Positions 33,556-44,845 of a stretch of 64,000 bases of DNA are shown in pieces. The DNA is from Gnomoniopsis sp. IMI 355080. Lineage: Eukaryota > Ascomycota > Sordariomycetes > Diaporthales > Gnomoniaceae. Position numbers and translations under genes: made by a program. The notes under the pieces were generated by a model. It saw nothing but the letters and a program-made list of their open reading frames with translations, made no database searches and was not told where the DNA came from. Location: positions 124,001 through 188,000 of the forward strand of contig JAPEVC010000031.1 of assembly GCA_027946555.1 (NCBI GenBank), written 5' to 3'. Positions within the stretch are counted from its first letter, which is position 1, and the number at the start of each line of letters is the position of its first letter.

Positions 33556-34526
33556 ATGGCGTACAGACCCCACGGCAACCCAGACGAGCTCCCCAGGTGC
33601 GTTCAGGGTGGCCTTTGTCGCAGTCTCACGGTCTCACCACCATAGCAAGCAAATTACTGACCCTTGATGCGTTTTCTTCAGGTTTGCGGAGCCGGAGCAA
33701 AAACACGGGACTCCTTCGTCACAGTACGCTCGTAAACCTGTAACCCCTAGACCAGCAGATACATACGGCCGCCTATCTCCCAACCCACCCTCGGGACACA
33801 GAGGAGCTCACAACAGCTACAGCAGCTATAGCCATACGATGTCACCCCCTCCCGTTGCGGGCCAGCGACCCGCCCCGGTCCAAAACCGCCCTCCGCCCGT
33901 CTCCAGACCCCCGCCTAGTCCTGCACCACCAGGTGATGACAGAGATCCGACGCTGCTGCCGCTTTTCCGCGCAGTTGACAAGAACGGTATGCGATACATA
34001 CACAGGTTGCAGCTACTAGTGCGCATACATGTCCGTGTACTGACCGCGAGAATCCACAACAGGCACCGGTCAGCTCTCTGAGAGAGAACTTTCGGCCGCG
34101 CTCGTCAACGGCGACTGGACCGCCTTCGACCCGCACACGGTGCGCATGATGATCCGCATGTTTGATAGCGATCGATCCGGCACAATTGGCTTTGACGAGT
34201 TCTGTGGTCTGTGGTCCTTCCTGGCATCGTGGCGCACACTCTTTGATCGCTTCGACGCCGACCACTCTGGCAGTATTCAGCTCAACGAGTTTCGCGATGC
34301 CCTGGTGGCGTTCCGCTATCGCCTGTCCGAGAGCTTCGTGCAGCTGCTGTTTGCGACGTATGACAAGCGCCAAGAGGGCCAGCTGAGCTTTGATCTGTTT
34401 GTGCAGGCGTGCATCTCACTCAAGAGGATGACGGATGTGTTTAAGAAGTACGATGATGATCGCGATGGGTACATCACCCTCAGCTTCGAGGATTTCTTGA
34501 CGGAGATTTTGAAGCAGCTTAAGTGA
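33556..34526 (+). CDS. Penta-EF-hand calcium-binding protein (ALG-2/peflin family)
   Basis: A calcium sensor related to yeast Pef1 and animal peflin/ALG-2, expected to act as a dimer with membrane-trafficking partners. Three exons (33556-33596, 33682-33986, 34063-34526) encode 269 residues. Residues 1-100 are a Pro/Tyr/Ser-rich disordered tail as in peflin. Five EF-hands follow. EF1 (113-124, DKNGTGQLSERE), EF2 (150-161, DSDRSGTIGFDE) and EF3 (180-191, DADHSGSIQLNE) have good loops. EF4 (216-227, DKRQEGQLSFDL) is degenerate at the third and last positions. EF5 (from 246, DDDRDGYITLS) serves as the dimerisation hand in this family. The second intron interrupts the EF1 loop. Family assignment is firm; partners are not known. 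Confidence 0.93.
33597..33681 (+). other. Intron 1 of the penta-EF-hand gene
   Basis: An 85-bp intron, donor GTGCGT, acceptor CTTCAG. Confidence 0.82.
33987..34062 (+). other. Intron 2 of the penta-EF-hand gene
   Basis: A 76-bp intron inside the first EF-hand loop; donor GTATGC, acceptor CAACAG. Confidence 0.85.
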
Positions 34527-35252
34527 GCTGCGAGCCGGTCTAGACGTGGAGGTTGGAAGTATCGGAAGGGAACTGCATTGCATTGGCTGTCATGCCCCTT
34601 GAAGCGGGCCGCAGAGGAACGGTCGGATGTGGTGTCCTTGGGCTCCGTATGTAGCAGTACGTGGTTGTCGGGTTTTTTTTCGGGCGTCGCTTGACTTGCG
34701 CTAGGCTTCATTTTGGCATCGACTATAGCATGCGTATGAAGCACACTGGGTGTCTATATCACCCCAGGCAATGAACCAGCATCAAGTGGTCATAACCAAT
34801 TGCCCGTTTTCTTGTGGGAGTCCATGTCTTGAGCTCACGGCATCATCGTCACAGCAAAGTGCTATGTCAATGATGAAAAGGTGTGGCGCGAATAGACAAT
34901 TGTGCGAGGATTTCCAAAGACTTCAGAACGAAGCGCAGGTGGAGACTACTTGTAAAGATACTTCTCAAAAGATGCATGGATGCAACCCCGAACTCAAGTG
35001 GATAATGACTGAACCCATACAAGACTGGCCTTTAGTTACCAGTGATGCTGTCGATGGGCGCCGAGGTAGAAGAAGACAGATCTGGTCACCAGAGCAAAGA
35101 TACTACTGAAGAAAACAGCCCAGGAAGCCTTGGGCAGCAGCTACATAATTCGGAACAACCTTTCAGTCCCAACATGCAACCTTGAGCAACGCCGGCGCCG
35201 AACTATAGAGAATAAGCTCATTCCTCGTCCGATCGGACGATCGACCGGACTG
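34527..35252. other. Convergent intergenic region
   Basis: 726 bp between the 3' ends of the penta-EF-hand gene and the metallo-beta-lactamase-fold gene. No feature beyond a short T-run near 34672. Confidence 0.6.
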
Positions 35253-36671
35253 TTAAAGACACCTCTCGCCTATCCCTGCGACAGGCGCAGAAGCCATGAC
35301 TTTGTCGAATGTATGAAGATTGGAACTACGCCCCGCAACCAGAGAGGGTCCGGTCTCAGCATCGACTCGCCAACTCTTGCGCGCCAGTTGCGCACCGGCC
35401 TCGTCCCACACTCCCTCCCACGTCAAAATCACCTCTTCACCGCTGGCGAGATCGAGGACTTGCGTGGTCCTACCGCCGTATTTTCCTGCGACTGCATATG
35501 CGCTACGAGTGGTCTTTGGCGTGGGCTCAGCCGTTTCCGGACCAGCTATAGCTGGCCTATCCTGCTCGCGCTGGGCCACTTCCCCCTTCTCCGCCCTCAC
35601 TACCTCGTGCTCCTCCTCCTCACAGACACCCTTTTGCACATCCTCTCTCTCCCACCTCCGCGTCCTCAACCACCCAGTCGCAAGTCCGCTGACCTCCTTT
35701 GCCCCGTCGTGGCAACTCACCCATACACGTGCACCCAGCCGGCGCGCAATCTCACGCCCAGCCGGCGCCCCAAGCAGCACGTTACCGCCCAACCACCACG
35801 GATTACTCACGCTGTCAATGCAGTGCAGTAGCGCCGTGAGGGGCAGCGCCGCTTCATTGACGAGGTGCGTCGTGGCGTATAATGATAGTGGTCCCGCGAA
35901 CGACATGCCATGGGGCGAAAAGAGCAGCGAGAGCGTGCGCTGCGCGGACAAGTGATGATGATGATGATGCGCCGCCGCGAGTGTGCTGGCGTTGGTAAGT
36001 GTGGGCGTCAGAGTCGTCAGCGTGGACAAGGAGCGCACGGAGCGGAGTGTCGAAGTAGGTGAGACTGGCGTCGCGGGCGGTGTAGCCAATACCACTGGTT
36101 GCCCGGGCCCGCCTCCGCGCGTCGACGGCGCGGGGGGCCGGAAAGTAATGCCCACAGCAGCGTGCAGACCCGTTAGATCGCGGCGCTGCGGGATCCAAGC
36201 AATGCTGACCTCGCCGCCGCCGCCACTACCACCCTGTAGTAATGGAATTCGTATCACGGCGTCGCCGTCGTCTTCACCGCCGCCGCCGCCATACCTCCGG
36301 AGGGCGCGCACCTTGCGCGGGTCAAAGTATCGCCAGCTGCGGATGATGCGCGTTGCGGCCGGGTCGGCGAGGATGAGGGTGGGCCCGTCGCAGGGCAGCT
36401 GGCGGAGGGTGGCTTCGTTGCAATGGTCCGATTTAGACTGCGAGATGATGACGAGGTTCGGGGTGGGAAGCTGCGTGAGCGAGGTGATGCAGGCCGGGTG
36501 TTTGTGCCGTGTGAGGGAGATCTTGGAGTGTAGAATCTTGGATGGCCCTGTAATCCAGGGATCCAGCAGGATGTGGAAGGGTGGCGATTGGGGCACGGAG
36601 GGAGGCGTGCTGGGTGTGAAGGTGAGTAGAAAGGAGGCGTCTGTGTTGAGGTGCTTAATTGTCAGGGCCAT
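35253..36671 (-). CDS. Metallo-beta-lactamase-fold protein with altered metal motif
   Basis: An intronless gene for 472 residues, belonging to a fungal branch of the beta-lactamase-like superfamily (UlaG-like). The N-terminus KHLNTDASFLLTF, the strand FHILLDPWITGPSKI and the block LVIISQSKSDHCNEATL are the expected first part of the fold. The usual metal-binding HxHxDH reads QSKSDH here (Q78, K80, D82, H83), so two of the four ligands are missing. The middle holds Gly runs, Ser/Thr-rich segments and a six-His run, probably a disordered insertion. The C-terminal third (SFAGPLSLYATTHLVNEAALP onward) returns to conserved-looking sequence with WWLGGNVLLG. The start is the ATG at 36671; the frame upstream begins only with GTG. 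It may be non-catalytic or use a different metal site. Confidence 0.72.
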   Translation of the reverse strand: MALTIKHLNTDASFLLTFTPSTPPSVPQSPPFHILLDPWITGPSKILHSKISLTRHKHPACITSLTQLPTPNLVIISQSKSDHCNEATLRQLPCDGPTLILADPAATRIIRSWRYFDPRKVRALRRYGGGGGEDDGDAVIRIPLLQGGSGGGGEVSIAWIPQRRDLTGLHAAVGITFRPPAPSTRGGGPGQPVVLATPPATPVSPTSTLRSVRSLSTLTTLTPTLTNASTLAAAHHHHHHLSAQRTLSLLFSPHGMSFAGPLSLYATTHLVNEAALPLTALLHCIDSVSNPWWLGGNVLLGAPAGREIARRLGARVWVSCHDGAKEVSGLATGWLRTRRWEREDVQKGVCEEEEHEVVRAEKGEVAQREQDRPAIAGPETAEPTPKTTRSAYAVAGKYGGRTTQVLDLASGEEVILTWEGVWDEAGAQLARKSWRVDAETGPSLVAGRSSNLHTFDKVMASAPVAGIGERCL

Positions 36672-37790
36672 CGCGAGCTCACCCTGTCCAGGGCGACCTG
36701 GGTCGAAAATCTTGGGAAGGCAAGCTCGTGATATTCTCACTTCCTCGGGCCGGTAGGGAGGAAATCTAAGGAATGCATTGCGATACCAGATTATTATAGC
36801 ATCAAACGCAAAACGTGATACGAGACAGTCTTAGCCCGGGCGATCTTGATATTGCATGCTACAAATGCAATACAAAATTTCAAAGCGGGATCGTACACTG
36901 CCGAATCTTGACAAGATGGTGCCATGTGTATACCTATTATAAGCGAAAGAGACACAAGCTCCGAATCAGACTTGAGGTAAGAAACAAGTGAGCACAGGCT
37001 ACAGCGAGACTCGTGCTACGGCGCACAGTTTCCCCACAACAATCGAGGAAATGTGTGGTGGATATAACCTTTGCGTCTACCGAGACAAGACGATAAAGCG
37101 CAGCCAAGACATGCTCGCTGCTCCTAGGGCGATCACTAAACTACATGGCTGAAACGTAGGCCGGGTTGACAGAGAGGACAGGCCACCTGGACACGTCCAG
37201 GGGGCGATTATACTTGGGTATGCATATTGGAACGATTATAAGTGGTGAAAATTATATGCACACATACCTGTTTGGCCTTGTCAAGTGTCACTGGCGTTGA
37301 GCCCTGTCTGATCGCGCTACTGGCGAATTTGTTTTCAATTCATATACGGGGAGGCTTTCGTCGAGTCAATGTCTACAAACAATTTACAATACTAGTGGCA
37401 TCTTCTTCAAAGGTCTTCAAAAAGGTCCAAACGCAGTTGGATTCGATACCCACCAGAAGAAACCTGAAGTCACGCGCCTAACGATTTGATTTTGGATGCG
37501 TCTGTAAGACACTACACGGCCCATTAACAATATTGTGAAGGAAATCACCACGCCTGTTATATTAGATATGCCACACGGGATTTTGCAAAATATATTCACA
37601 GCTGAACCATCAAATTATGTACCACACCTTGTTTCCAGGTGAGATTCCTTCCCCCGCCACTGCTGTACATACAAGACACAAGTCCCAACTCCAGGCTGTC
37701 TAGTCTTCGATGTGGGAGCAAATGAAAAGAACAATGCAAATACATCTTCATGTTTCTGTCCTTCGTCTTATCGTCCGAATAGCCATACAT
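36672..37790. other. Intergenic, no supported gene
   Basis: About 1.1 kb upstream of the metallo-beta-lactamase-fold gene and downstream of the HsbA-like gene. No feature seen. Confidence 0.55.
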
Positions 37791-38722
37791 CTACATGAAC
37801 GATCCCGCCGGGCATATAACATTACAATTACACGACCCGTCCGAATTGATCGTACCGTTCCCCAGCGTCGGCGGTACCGCCGCAGCAGGTGTAGGCATGA
37901 CGGCGGCCTGGCCATTGAACACGGCGACGGCCATTTCAAACACGTCGAGTGCTTGGAGGAATGTTGTGGTGACGGCTGTCGTGGAATCGCTCGGAGCCAG
38001 CTTGCTCTGGATCTGGCCGAAGAGGTTCTCAGACTGGTCGTGGACCGTTTGGAGGATGCCGGCGACTTGGCTGGAGAGATTGACCATATCAAATAGGGGC
38101 TTATCGGCGATCAAGTTCGCCATGGTCAGGTTCACATTCTGGGCTGCGAGGGATGGTTTGTTAGCATTTGCGAGGACAAAGTCGTGGAAAGAACACAGCG
38201 TTTCTTAGAAGGATTGCCCAGCAACTGTCTTGCGCATGGGGTAATACCCAGTGGCCAGACGGTATAGTAGACTCGGACAGGACCCCAAGTACGCTTGTCG
38301 TCCGTGTTCATAGAAAGATCCCACTAATAATTATTCTTTGAGATTTCCACAAGTCTCCAGCGACACGTTTGAAATGTCTAGAACACACAGGAGCATTCAG
38401 GACGGAGCTTACCGAAAGCCATGCGCGCCGTATTCAAGCCATTAGTCTCGTCAACAGTCAGCGGAGCTGAAGTTGCAACTTGCTGGCTGAAGGACCCAAG
38501 TGTCGACTGGATGCTTGAGCTCAGCTGTATCAGCGCTGGCCCTTGAGTCGCGATGTTCTGGGTGTTGAGGCCGGTGATTTGGTTGTTGATTTGCAGCAGA
38601 AGCGTGTTGACGTTGTCCAGTGCACCTTCGACCGCTGCGAAGTCGCGGGGGCCGACGACGTTGCCAGTGGCGGCCACCAGGTATGCCGCTGTTGTCACGA
38701 GGAACCAAGGTCTCAACAACAT
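37791..38722 (-). CDS. Secreted HsbA/galactomannoprotein-like protein
   Basis: Two exons (38722-38413, 38143-37791) encode 220 residues. Residues 1-19 are a signal peptide (MLLRPWFLVTTAAYLVAAT). The body is an all-helical HsbA-type domain, with the amphipathic repeats ALDNVNTLLLQINNQ, LIQLSSSIQSTLGSF and NLTMANLIADKPLFD and the closing FEMAVAVFNG. HsbA proteins coat hydrophobic surfaces and help recruit lytic enzymes; Mp1-type relatives are cell-wall mannoproteins. The C-terminus has a Cys-containing tail (CNCNVICPAGSFM) rather than a GPI signal. The 269-bp intron (38144-38412) is long for this window, but both borders (GTAAGC, CGCAG) are good and frame is kept. A TATA-like string lies about 35 bp upstream of the ATG. 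Expression is often nitrogen- or surface-dependent in this family; that is not visible here. Confidence 0.82.
38144..38412 (-). other. Intron of the HsbA-like gene
   Basis: A 269-bp intron, donor GTAAGC, acceptor CTCGCAG. Splicing gives MAFAQNVNLTMAN. Confidence 0.75.
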
Positions 38723-41700
38723 CGTATCTTTTCTGGCTTAGGCGATCGATTGGTGGCTATATAAAATTACGATATCGGAGGTTTGGACGAGATTAGGAAA
38801 ACAATAGGCTTCCCAAATCTCATTGCCACCAGGAACCGACACGACTGGCTGTCAGTTTATAAGAGCACCACAGTGACAATGCTTTGATATGCGGAAAGTT
38901 TTTGGCCCCCGAAAGGGACATATGTTTTTACTTTCGGATGTTTCCAGACCAAAGCCACCCGGCTGCGTGATCGACGGGCGCCCAGGCAGTGGGCGAACTA
39001 GAACACTTTCCCAATCGGGCTATATGATGGGAGGATCACCAGGAGAGGGCTTGTTGCTTCAGATACACGCATTGACGATTCGCGATCTCGGAAAGCTTGC
39101 CATTTAGAACCTTGATTTGACGCCAGCAATATGTCTCGACTGGAACCAAGACCTCCTTGCTTTAGAGGAGACCAGGTCCTGCCTCTTCGTGAGGATAACG
39201 TACATACATGCTGGGCAGACCAGCTCAATTGGCAAAGGCTTGTCGGAGGGAAATCTCCAGTGATCTTCAGGACCACCGTCCAGCAGCCACCTGGAACTTG
39301 ACTGAAGTACGACATCCGGGCTCGAGAAACCACATGGGATTCGGACAAGTGAATGGATGATCCTACCACAGCACAGCCTTCGTCGACATGTGAAGATGCG
39401 GACTGGTCAATAGATGAACTTTCCAGCCTCGTTCCGTGAGGTGTGAGGGTCAAAAAGGAGACAGCAGAACACGGTACGGCTTCTTTTTTTTTGGCAAAGC
39501 CATGAAGCCACTGGGAGTCTTCTCTTTGCCAGTCAACTTAACCATCAGCTTCAATTCCGTCCATTGCCAGCAGGCCAGCTCGAATGGCATACGGATGCTG
39601 CCTCACAGGGCCCGTGCGATGAAACGCTTTTGACACTGACAGACACCCTGAGCAGTCAGTTGATCGATCGTCGATCCTGTATGGTTGGGCATACTACTCG
39701 TCGGTATCGTCCGCCCGGCCGGATCACGCGGTACTCTGCCTTGATTCTATGATACCGTAGTAATTTGTGAAAGCCAAGCGCGCCTCGAAACAAAGTCTCG
39801 GTGCTCTCAACACCAAGCCCAGTAATCTGTTGGCAAAAAGGCAAAGAGGGAACAACTCGGGAAACTAAAACTTTTGTTGGCCATAAGAATGTATGTGTGC
39901 CGTCATCAAAGCATAATACTAATCAATTTCAAAGCTTAAAAAAAGAAGAAGAAAAAAAGATCAAAGATCTTAACGGTTCTTCTGCCGTCTGCATGTACTA
40001 TGTACTTGGGGAACGGCGTCAGCTTGTTCATACTTTCTGCGGCAGATGTGCGGCAATTCGAAGCATGGAAAGTGGCGTAGGGCAAAGGTCGCATTCGCTC
40101 CGATTTGTATGTTACATTGCGGATGCTTTATATTCCAGAATCCACTGGAGAATGCTACTCGATTCCATTTATTTTTGATATTCGCACAAGCGATGGCAAT
40201 GCCATGATTCAGTTTGGTATTCAAGGAGACCCTTTCGACATTGTGGGGATGATGTGAGCGAAGCCTTCTTGAAGGACTCTGACCTGCTGGAGCTTGAGGG
40301 TGAAGGCTGATTCAAAAGCTTGGACAGCACGTGTCGGTCAAGGTGCTTTTTGCTATGTCCCGAGTCGGCATTTCTAAAGTTGACGTTCAAGGGACCCTGC
40401 CTGGGCCAGTTCACCGCCGCAAGCGAAACTTTGTCGTGGTAAGGCTGAGTTGTGTGTCCTAACCCTGACAGGAGACAGGGCGAGTAAGTTGGATGCTTTT
40501 GGCCGGGCAGGCCGACTAGACGTGCGACCGGACCGGTTCTCTAAAGGCGAGAAAGAATCGGACGAAATGGGCGGGTTTAGTGGCGATGGCGGTTGGCGGT
40601 GACCCTGTCATTGACACGCCTAGCTAGGCCGTTTGCAAGCAACTTCGCTGCAGTCTTGAGCACGCATGGCAGGCAGGGAGGCAGGTTGCGAACGGCCAGC
40701 TAGCTACTAGGTACCCAGGTAGGTAGCTATGTACAGTACTATGTATAGGCGCATGTGGAGAAACGGCCGACGAAGAAGACGGATGACGAAAGTTGTTTTT
40801 TCAAAGGGTCGTCGACGACATTCCCGGGTTCACGCAAAGTCAATCTCATGTGGGGCTCTGTTGTGAGGTGGATCTCTTGCTGCCCAGCATTGCAACGGCC
40901 CACGGAAGGGAAAGGAAAAGGGAGAGTTGAGCTGTGCCTACCTACTGGAAGCGGTCGATTGCGACGGCGTGTAGGGCTGGATGGCTGGATGGTTAGTAGT
41001 AGCTCAGCTCAAGGGTTACGTACATAGTAGGTACCTTTAGCATACTATGTAGTAGCTCGAGCATCGGACTCACCGTCTGCAACAGACGGGAGTTCTTGCG
41101 CCTCGAGCTTCTGGGCAGGCGGTGCAGGCCTGCCAAGCAAGCAAAAGCTATGACCGGGATGGACCAAGCTTCTCCTGGATCAGCTGGCGTGTCGCCCATG
41201 ATCCGCTATCCAAAGTGCGACAAAGGGACAAAGCTTGGTCCCAAGAGGCATGAGGCCTTGCAAGACTCGACTCACCCAACAAGCGCGGCCCAGTTCGAGT
41301 CAGTGCAGTCGGGCAGCTGTTTTGAAGATTGGAGCGGCGGTTTGGCCAATGGGACTCGAAACAATTCACTGCCAGATGGAAGGCGACCGACCGACCGCCT
41401 TGCCCAGTTCGGGGCGGGCGGTAAGTACCTAGGTACTGTATGTAGTACATAGTACCTATATGTAACTTTTATAGCAATGGGTCTTTGTATGAGCTGAAAA
41501 CAAAGGTGGGGGTGGAGAAGGGGGCTTTTTGATGGATTGATGATGACCTGATTCAGAAGAGGAAAGAAGGATATTCGATTTCTGGCTACAATAAGGACAA
41601 TAGACAGCTGTGAGCAGTGAAGCTGTAGCAAGTGTAAGTAGGTACCTAGTTACGCTGCCATACATAGTAGCAGTAGTTCCAGTTGGTACCTCCTATGGTA

Positions 41701-43158
41701 CCCAAGTTACCATGTCAAGCATTCGAGGCATCCAAAATCGTGCAGGCAAGCCCCACTGAGGCAAGATTCAAGTGGAGAACCAAGGACTGTCCCTGTATTT
41801 GCGCCGAGTTCCTGAATGGAGTCAAAAGTCAACCTTGTTTGTGGGCGACAAGAGATGAAGATGCATTGGGGCTAGATCTCGGTTGCTGCATGGCTATCCA
41901 AAGTATACGTACCTATTCTACCAGACAGACTATCCAGATCTTGATTCAATACAGCCCGAGCTAGGTAGTAAGGAGTCCGTAATGGAAAATGAGGCCACTA
42001 AGTAAAGAGTCAGGAACAGTGGTAGCAGTTGGACAGATGATGTCCCTATGATTTTGGAGAAGAAGTCATTGTGCATCTTGTCAAGAGGCAAGGCTTGTGC
42101 CATGGCAGTAAGAAGCTGTAGCAGCTGCCCAGCTAGCTTGCCTTCTACCATTGTTTCTCTACTACCAGGTAATCCTCAAGCTCTTCCTCCTTCCGCACCC
42201 CCCCCCTCTCCCCCTCGGGTAAAGGACCCCCCTTTCACTGTTCAGTTCCAGTCTCTCTTCTTTTGGTGTGCATAGTACGCTACTACTGCCCAGTAGCTAT
42301 GCCATGTGCCCATCCATGTGCCCCCTTGGTCAATTTGTGTGTGCTATAAGCGGGCCCTTTTTTCCCTCGTTACATCCTTTTGCCTCTGCTCCTTGTCCAG
42401 TACCCACACCCAACTCTCGAGTCTTCTTCTCGTCTGCTTTGCAATTCCTTTCAGACCTTGACACATTTACTTACTCCTGAAAAAACCCGTCAACTCTGTG
42501 CTGCTAGTCGTAGCGTCAGGTCCGGTTCCGTTTCCGGGTCCATAGCCATCCGGCAATTCAGGACTACCTAGAGCTGCCCAATGCACCAAACGGCGAAACT
42601 CCCTTCCTGTACACCCCATTGTCTGGGGAATTGCCTGCCTTAGTACCATTCCCTTGCACCTGACCGCTTACATAGCTCCCTGTCTATCGAGCTTAGCTCG
42701 TCCGAACCCCCGCTGCGCATCTGCAATCCCGGGCTGAGCGTGTGTGCGACAAGCTCTCTCTCGACTCTCTCTTCTCTCCCTCTCGCTCGCGCACCAATCT
42801 ACCGCCCCTTCCACTCCTCCCGCCGTCTTCGAAACATCTCCTGTCACATCCCACTCAACCGGAATTCCTCCAAAGAAACAAGCTTACAGCTCGACCCTCT
42901 CCCGAGCCACTCTCTGTCGCCGGCTAATTCACCATATTGTATGCGAAAAGGGGCCATTGCGACAACTTTGATTGCATCACTACTCTCCAACAATCCTGCA
43001 AACTCCCAGGAATTCTGCCGGCAATTCGCATTTCAATCTCTCTTATCGACAAGAGCTACAGCCCACCACCATCCGCCGAGGCCCCTCACTTCCCTATCGC
43101 AACATTCCAAGCTCGACCTCACCGTCGACTGGTGTGGGGCCACCGCCCAATTGTCAAG
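38723..43158. other. Longest divergent gene-free tract but one, rich in TAGGTACC-type motifs
   Basis: 4.4 kb between the HsbA-like and zinc-finger gene starts. The stretch 40.70-41.70 kb is dense in TAGGTACC/CCTAGGTA and TACAGTAC motifs (40710-40740, 41026-41034, 41426-41440, 41639-41648, and a GGTACC near 41685). The last 500 bp are pyrimidine-rich and are likely promoter and 5' leader of the zinc-finger gene. No ORF above about 150 codons with any domain was seen. Confidence 0.6.
41426..41440. promoter_or_regulatory. Overlapping TACCTAGGTA and GTACTGTA motifs
   Basis: The palindrome TACCTAGGTA (41426-41435) is extended to a 12-base perfect palindrome GTACCTAGGTAC and overlaps GTACTGTA (41433-41440). 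It is an example of the dispersed motif described in the findings; its function is unknown. Confidence 0.4.
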
Positions 43159-44845
43159 ATGCCGCCGAGATCTTCGTTAACCTCTTCCTTCTCCATCACC
43201 GACGCCAACAATGAAGTCGTATGTCCTTTGCGCAACCAGGATGGGTCCAGCTGTAGGAAGCGATGCACCGGCGTACGTCTATTCCCCCTCGCCCCTTTTG
43301 CCGCAGCCCAACCCAACCCCGCGCAGCTCACCACCGTCGACTCTCCCTCTCGGACTGCAATCAGCCCTGGAATGCTGCACACAATGACCATTGTCGCGCG
43401 CACTCAACTTAAGCCATGCTAACATACCGTTCAAAATCAGGAAAAGCGATATCGCTCGATGCAAGAACATATCCGCCGCGCTCACCCGGAACATTATATC
43501 TCAAAACTTCCCGCCACTGAGGAGAGTTTCCTACTCATGATTAACACGCCCCCAAGCGAAAGACCGCAACCTCAGCCCGAGCCCGTTGCCAATAATGCGT
43601 CAAATCACAAGCCTTATGCGCCTGATCGTAATTCTTACTTCCGAGACGATTATAGCAACCCCGGAAGCCCAAGACCTTACGAAGACTATGCCGGCGGTAT
43701 GATCCCAGCCGCAAATGCTCTCGCATCATTACATCATTACAAGTCTGGAGGCGCTGGTTCGGATTGGGACGCCGAAGGCGTAAGTATTCTTTCTTCTTGC
43801 CTTGCAGCTTCTTCAGCTATCAGACAGACCGATCTGCTTGTAGCGAAACGCCAGGGAATCGAACGCGAGGCTTACCATAGATTTGACACAGGATTCTGCC
43901 TCAGATACTGAGCGAGATCGAAGGCCAAGATCCTCCGTTGAGCTTCCACCCATACAAATTCACAACTCTGATGTTACAAGTGAACCATTCCATGGCCATT
44001 TGGGGAGGCATAGGGATCTACTTCCCTCTATAATGGCCACTTCCCCTCCCGGACGGTCTTCAACATTACCACCTCTGCAAAGGAGCCTGGGTCCCAATCG
44101 TGTTGGGAAGCCATCCCTCACAAAACGAAGCAGAGAGTCCCAGCATCGCAAACAAAAATCTAGAGATGTGAAAGAATGGGCGAAGCGAGGTAAGATTGAT
44201 ATCGCTGGGGACCTGCTGCGGCCGTCACTTGGTCAGGAGCGCCCCAGGCCCTACTCGGCCGAACCAAGTGCACGTTCGCCATGGGATGATTTACTCGAAG
44301 CGGCGACATCAGTCGCCGAGGAGGATATGAATGAGGATAGGACACCTGTAAGTCTAGAGGAATGGGCTCGCCTTGACCCTGTTTACACCACTCCCATGCT
44401 GACCAGCCGACTGCAGATGCCTCAGTCGCCAGTCTCCATACAGCGCGCTTCTTTGCCTCCCTTCCCACATCAACAACAATTTGGCCACTCGACATATCAG
44501 GCGTCCCCCTTGCAGCAGGCCTTGACGCCACCATCCTATGCTCAAGAGATACCTGAGCCCTTCCAGTCCGTGGAGAGCGGCGAGAGTGCAGAGTCCTACC
44601 AAATGGGTGCTCACGGTTTGCCAGATTCGTCTCCCAGCTTCTCGGCGCAGAACACCCAAATCTACTGCGCTGCCTGCCAGAGTGTGTCGCTGCTACGACA
44701 ATCGTACGCTTGCACCGAGTGCATCTGTGGCCTTTGTCCGGCATGTGTCGATATTCTCCTAGCCGAACAGGGCGCAAGAAGGAAATGTCCGCGTTGTGCC
44801 ACTATCGGTGGTAAATTTAAGCCTTTCCAACTCGAGATCCGCTAG
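43159..44845 (+). CDS. Zinc-binding protein with N-terminal C2H2-like and C-terminal RING-like domains
   Basis: Three exons (43159-43272, 43441-43779, 43892-44845) encode 468 residues. The N-terminal unit VCPLRNQDGSSCRKRC...MQEHIRRAHPEH has C22, C32, H48 and H53 spaced as a C2H2-like finger; it is split by intron 1. Residues 60-400 are polar, Pro/Ser-rich and probably disordered. The last 60 residues hold nine Cys (410, 413, 425, 428, 430, 433, 436, 450, 453) in CxxC pairs (CAAC, CTEC, CPAC, CPRC), a RING-like treble-clef arrangement ending in KFKPFQLEIR. The exact block IRRAHPEHYISKLPATEESF looks strongly conserved. It could be a transcription regulator or an atypical ubiquitin ligase; neither is shown. 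The start is the ATG after a long pyrimidine-rich leader. Confidence 0.85.
43273..43440 (+). other. Intron 1 of the zinc-binding protein gene
   Basis: A 168-bp intron inside the C2H2-like finger; donor GTACGT, branch ATGCTAACAT, acceptor AATCAG. Confidence 0.88.
43780..43891 (+). other. Intron 2 of the zinc-binding protein gene
   Basis: A 112-bp intron, donor GTAAGT, acceptor GACACAG. Confidence 0.82.

Noticed and set aside
35130..35955. Plus-strand frames of 211-233 codons
   Set aside because: They mirror the GC-rich metallo-beta-lactamase-fold gene on the minus strand, which has the conserved motifs.
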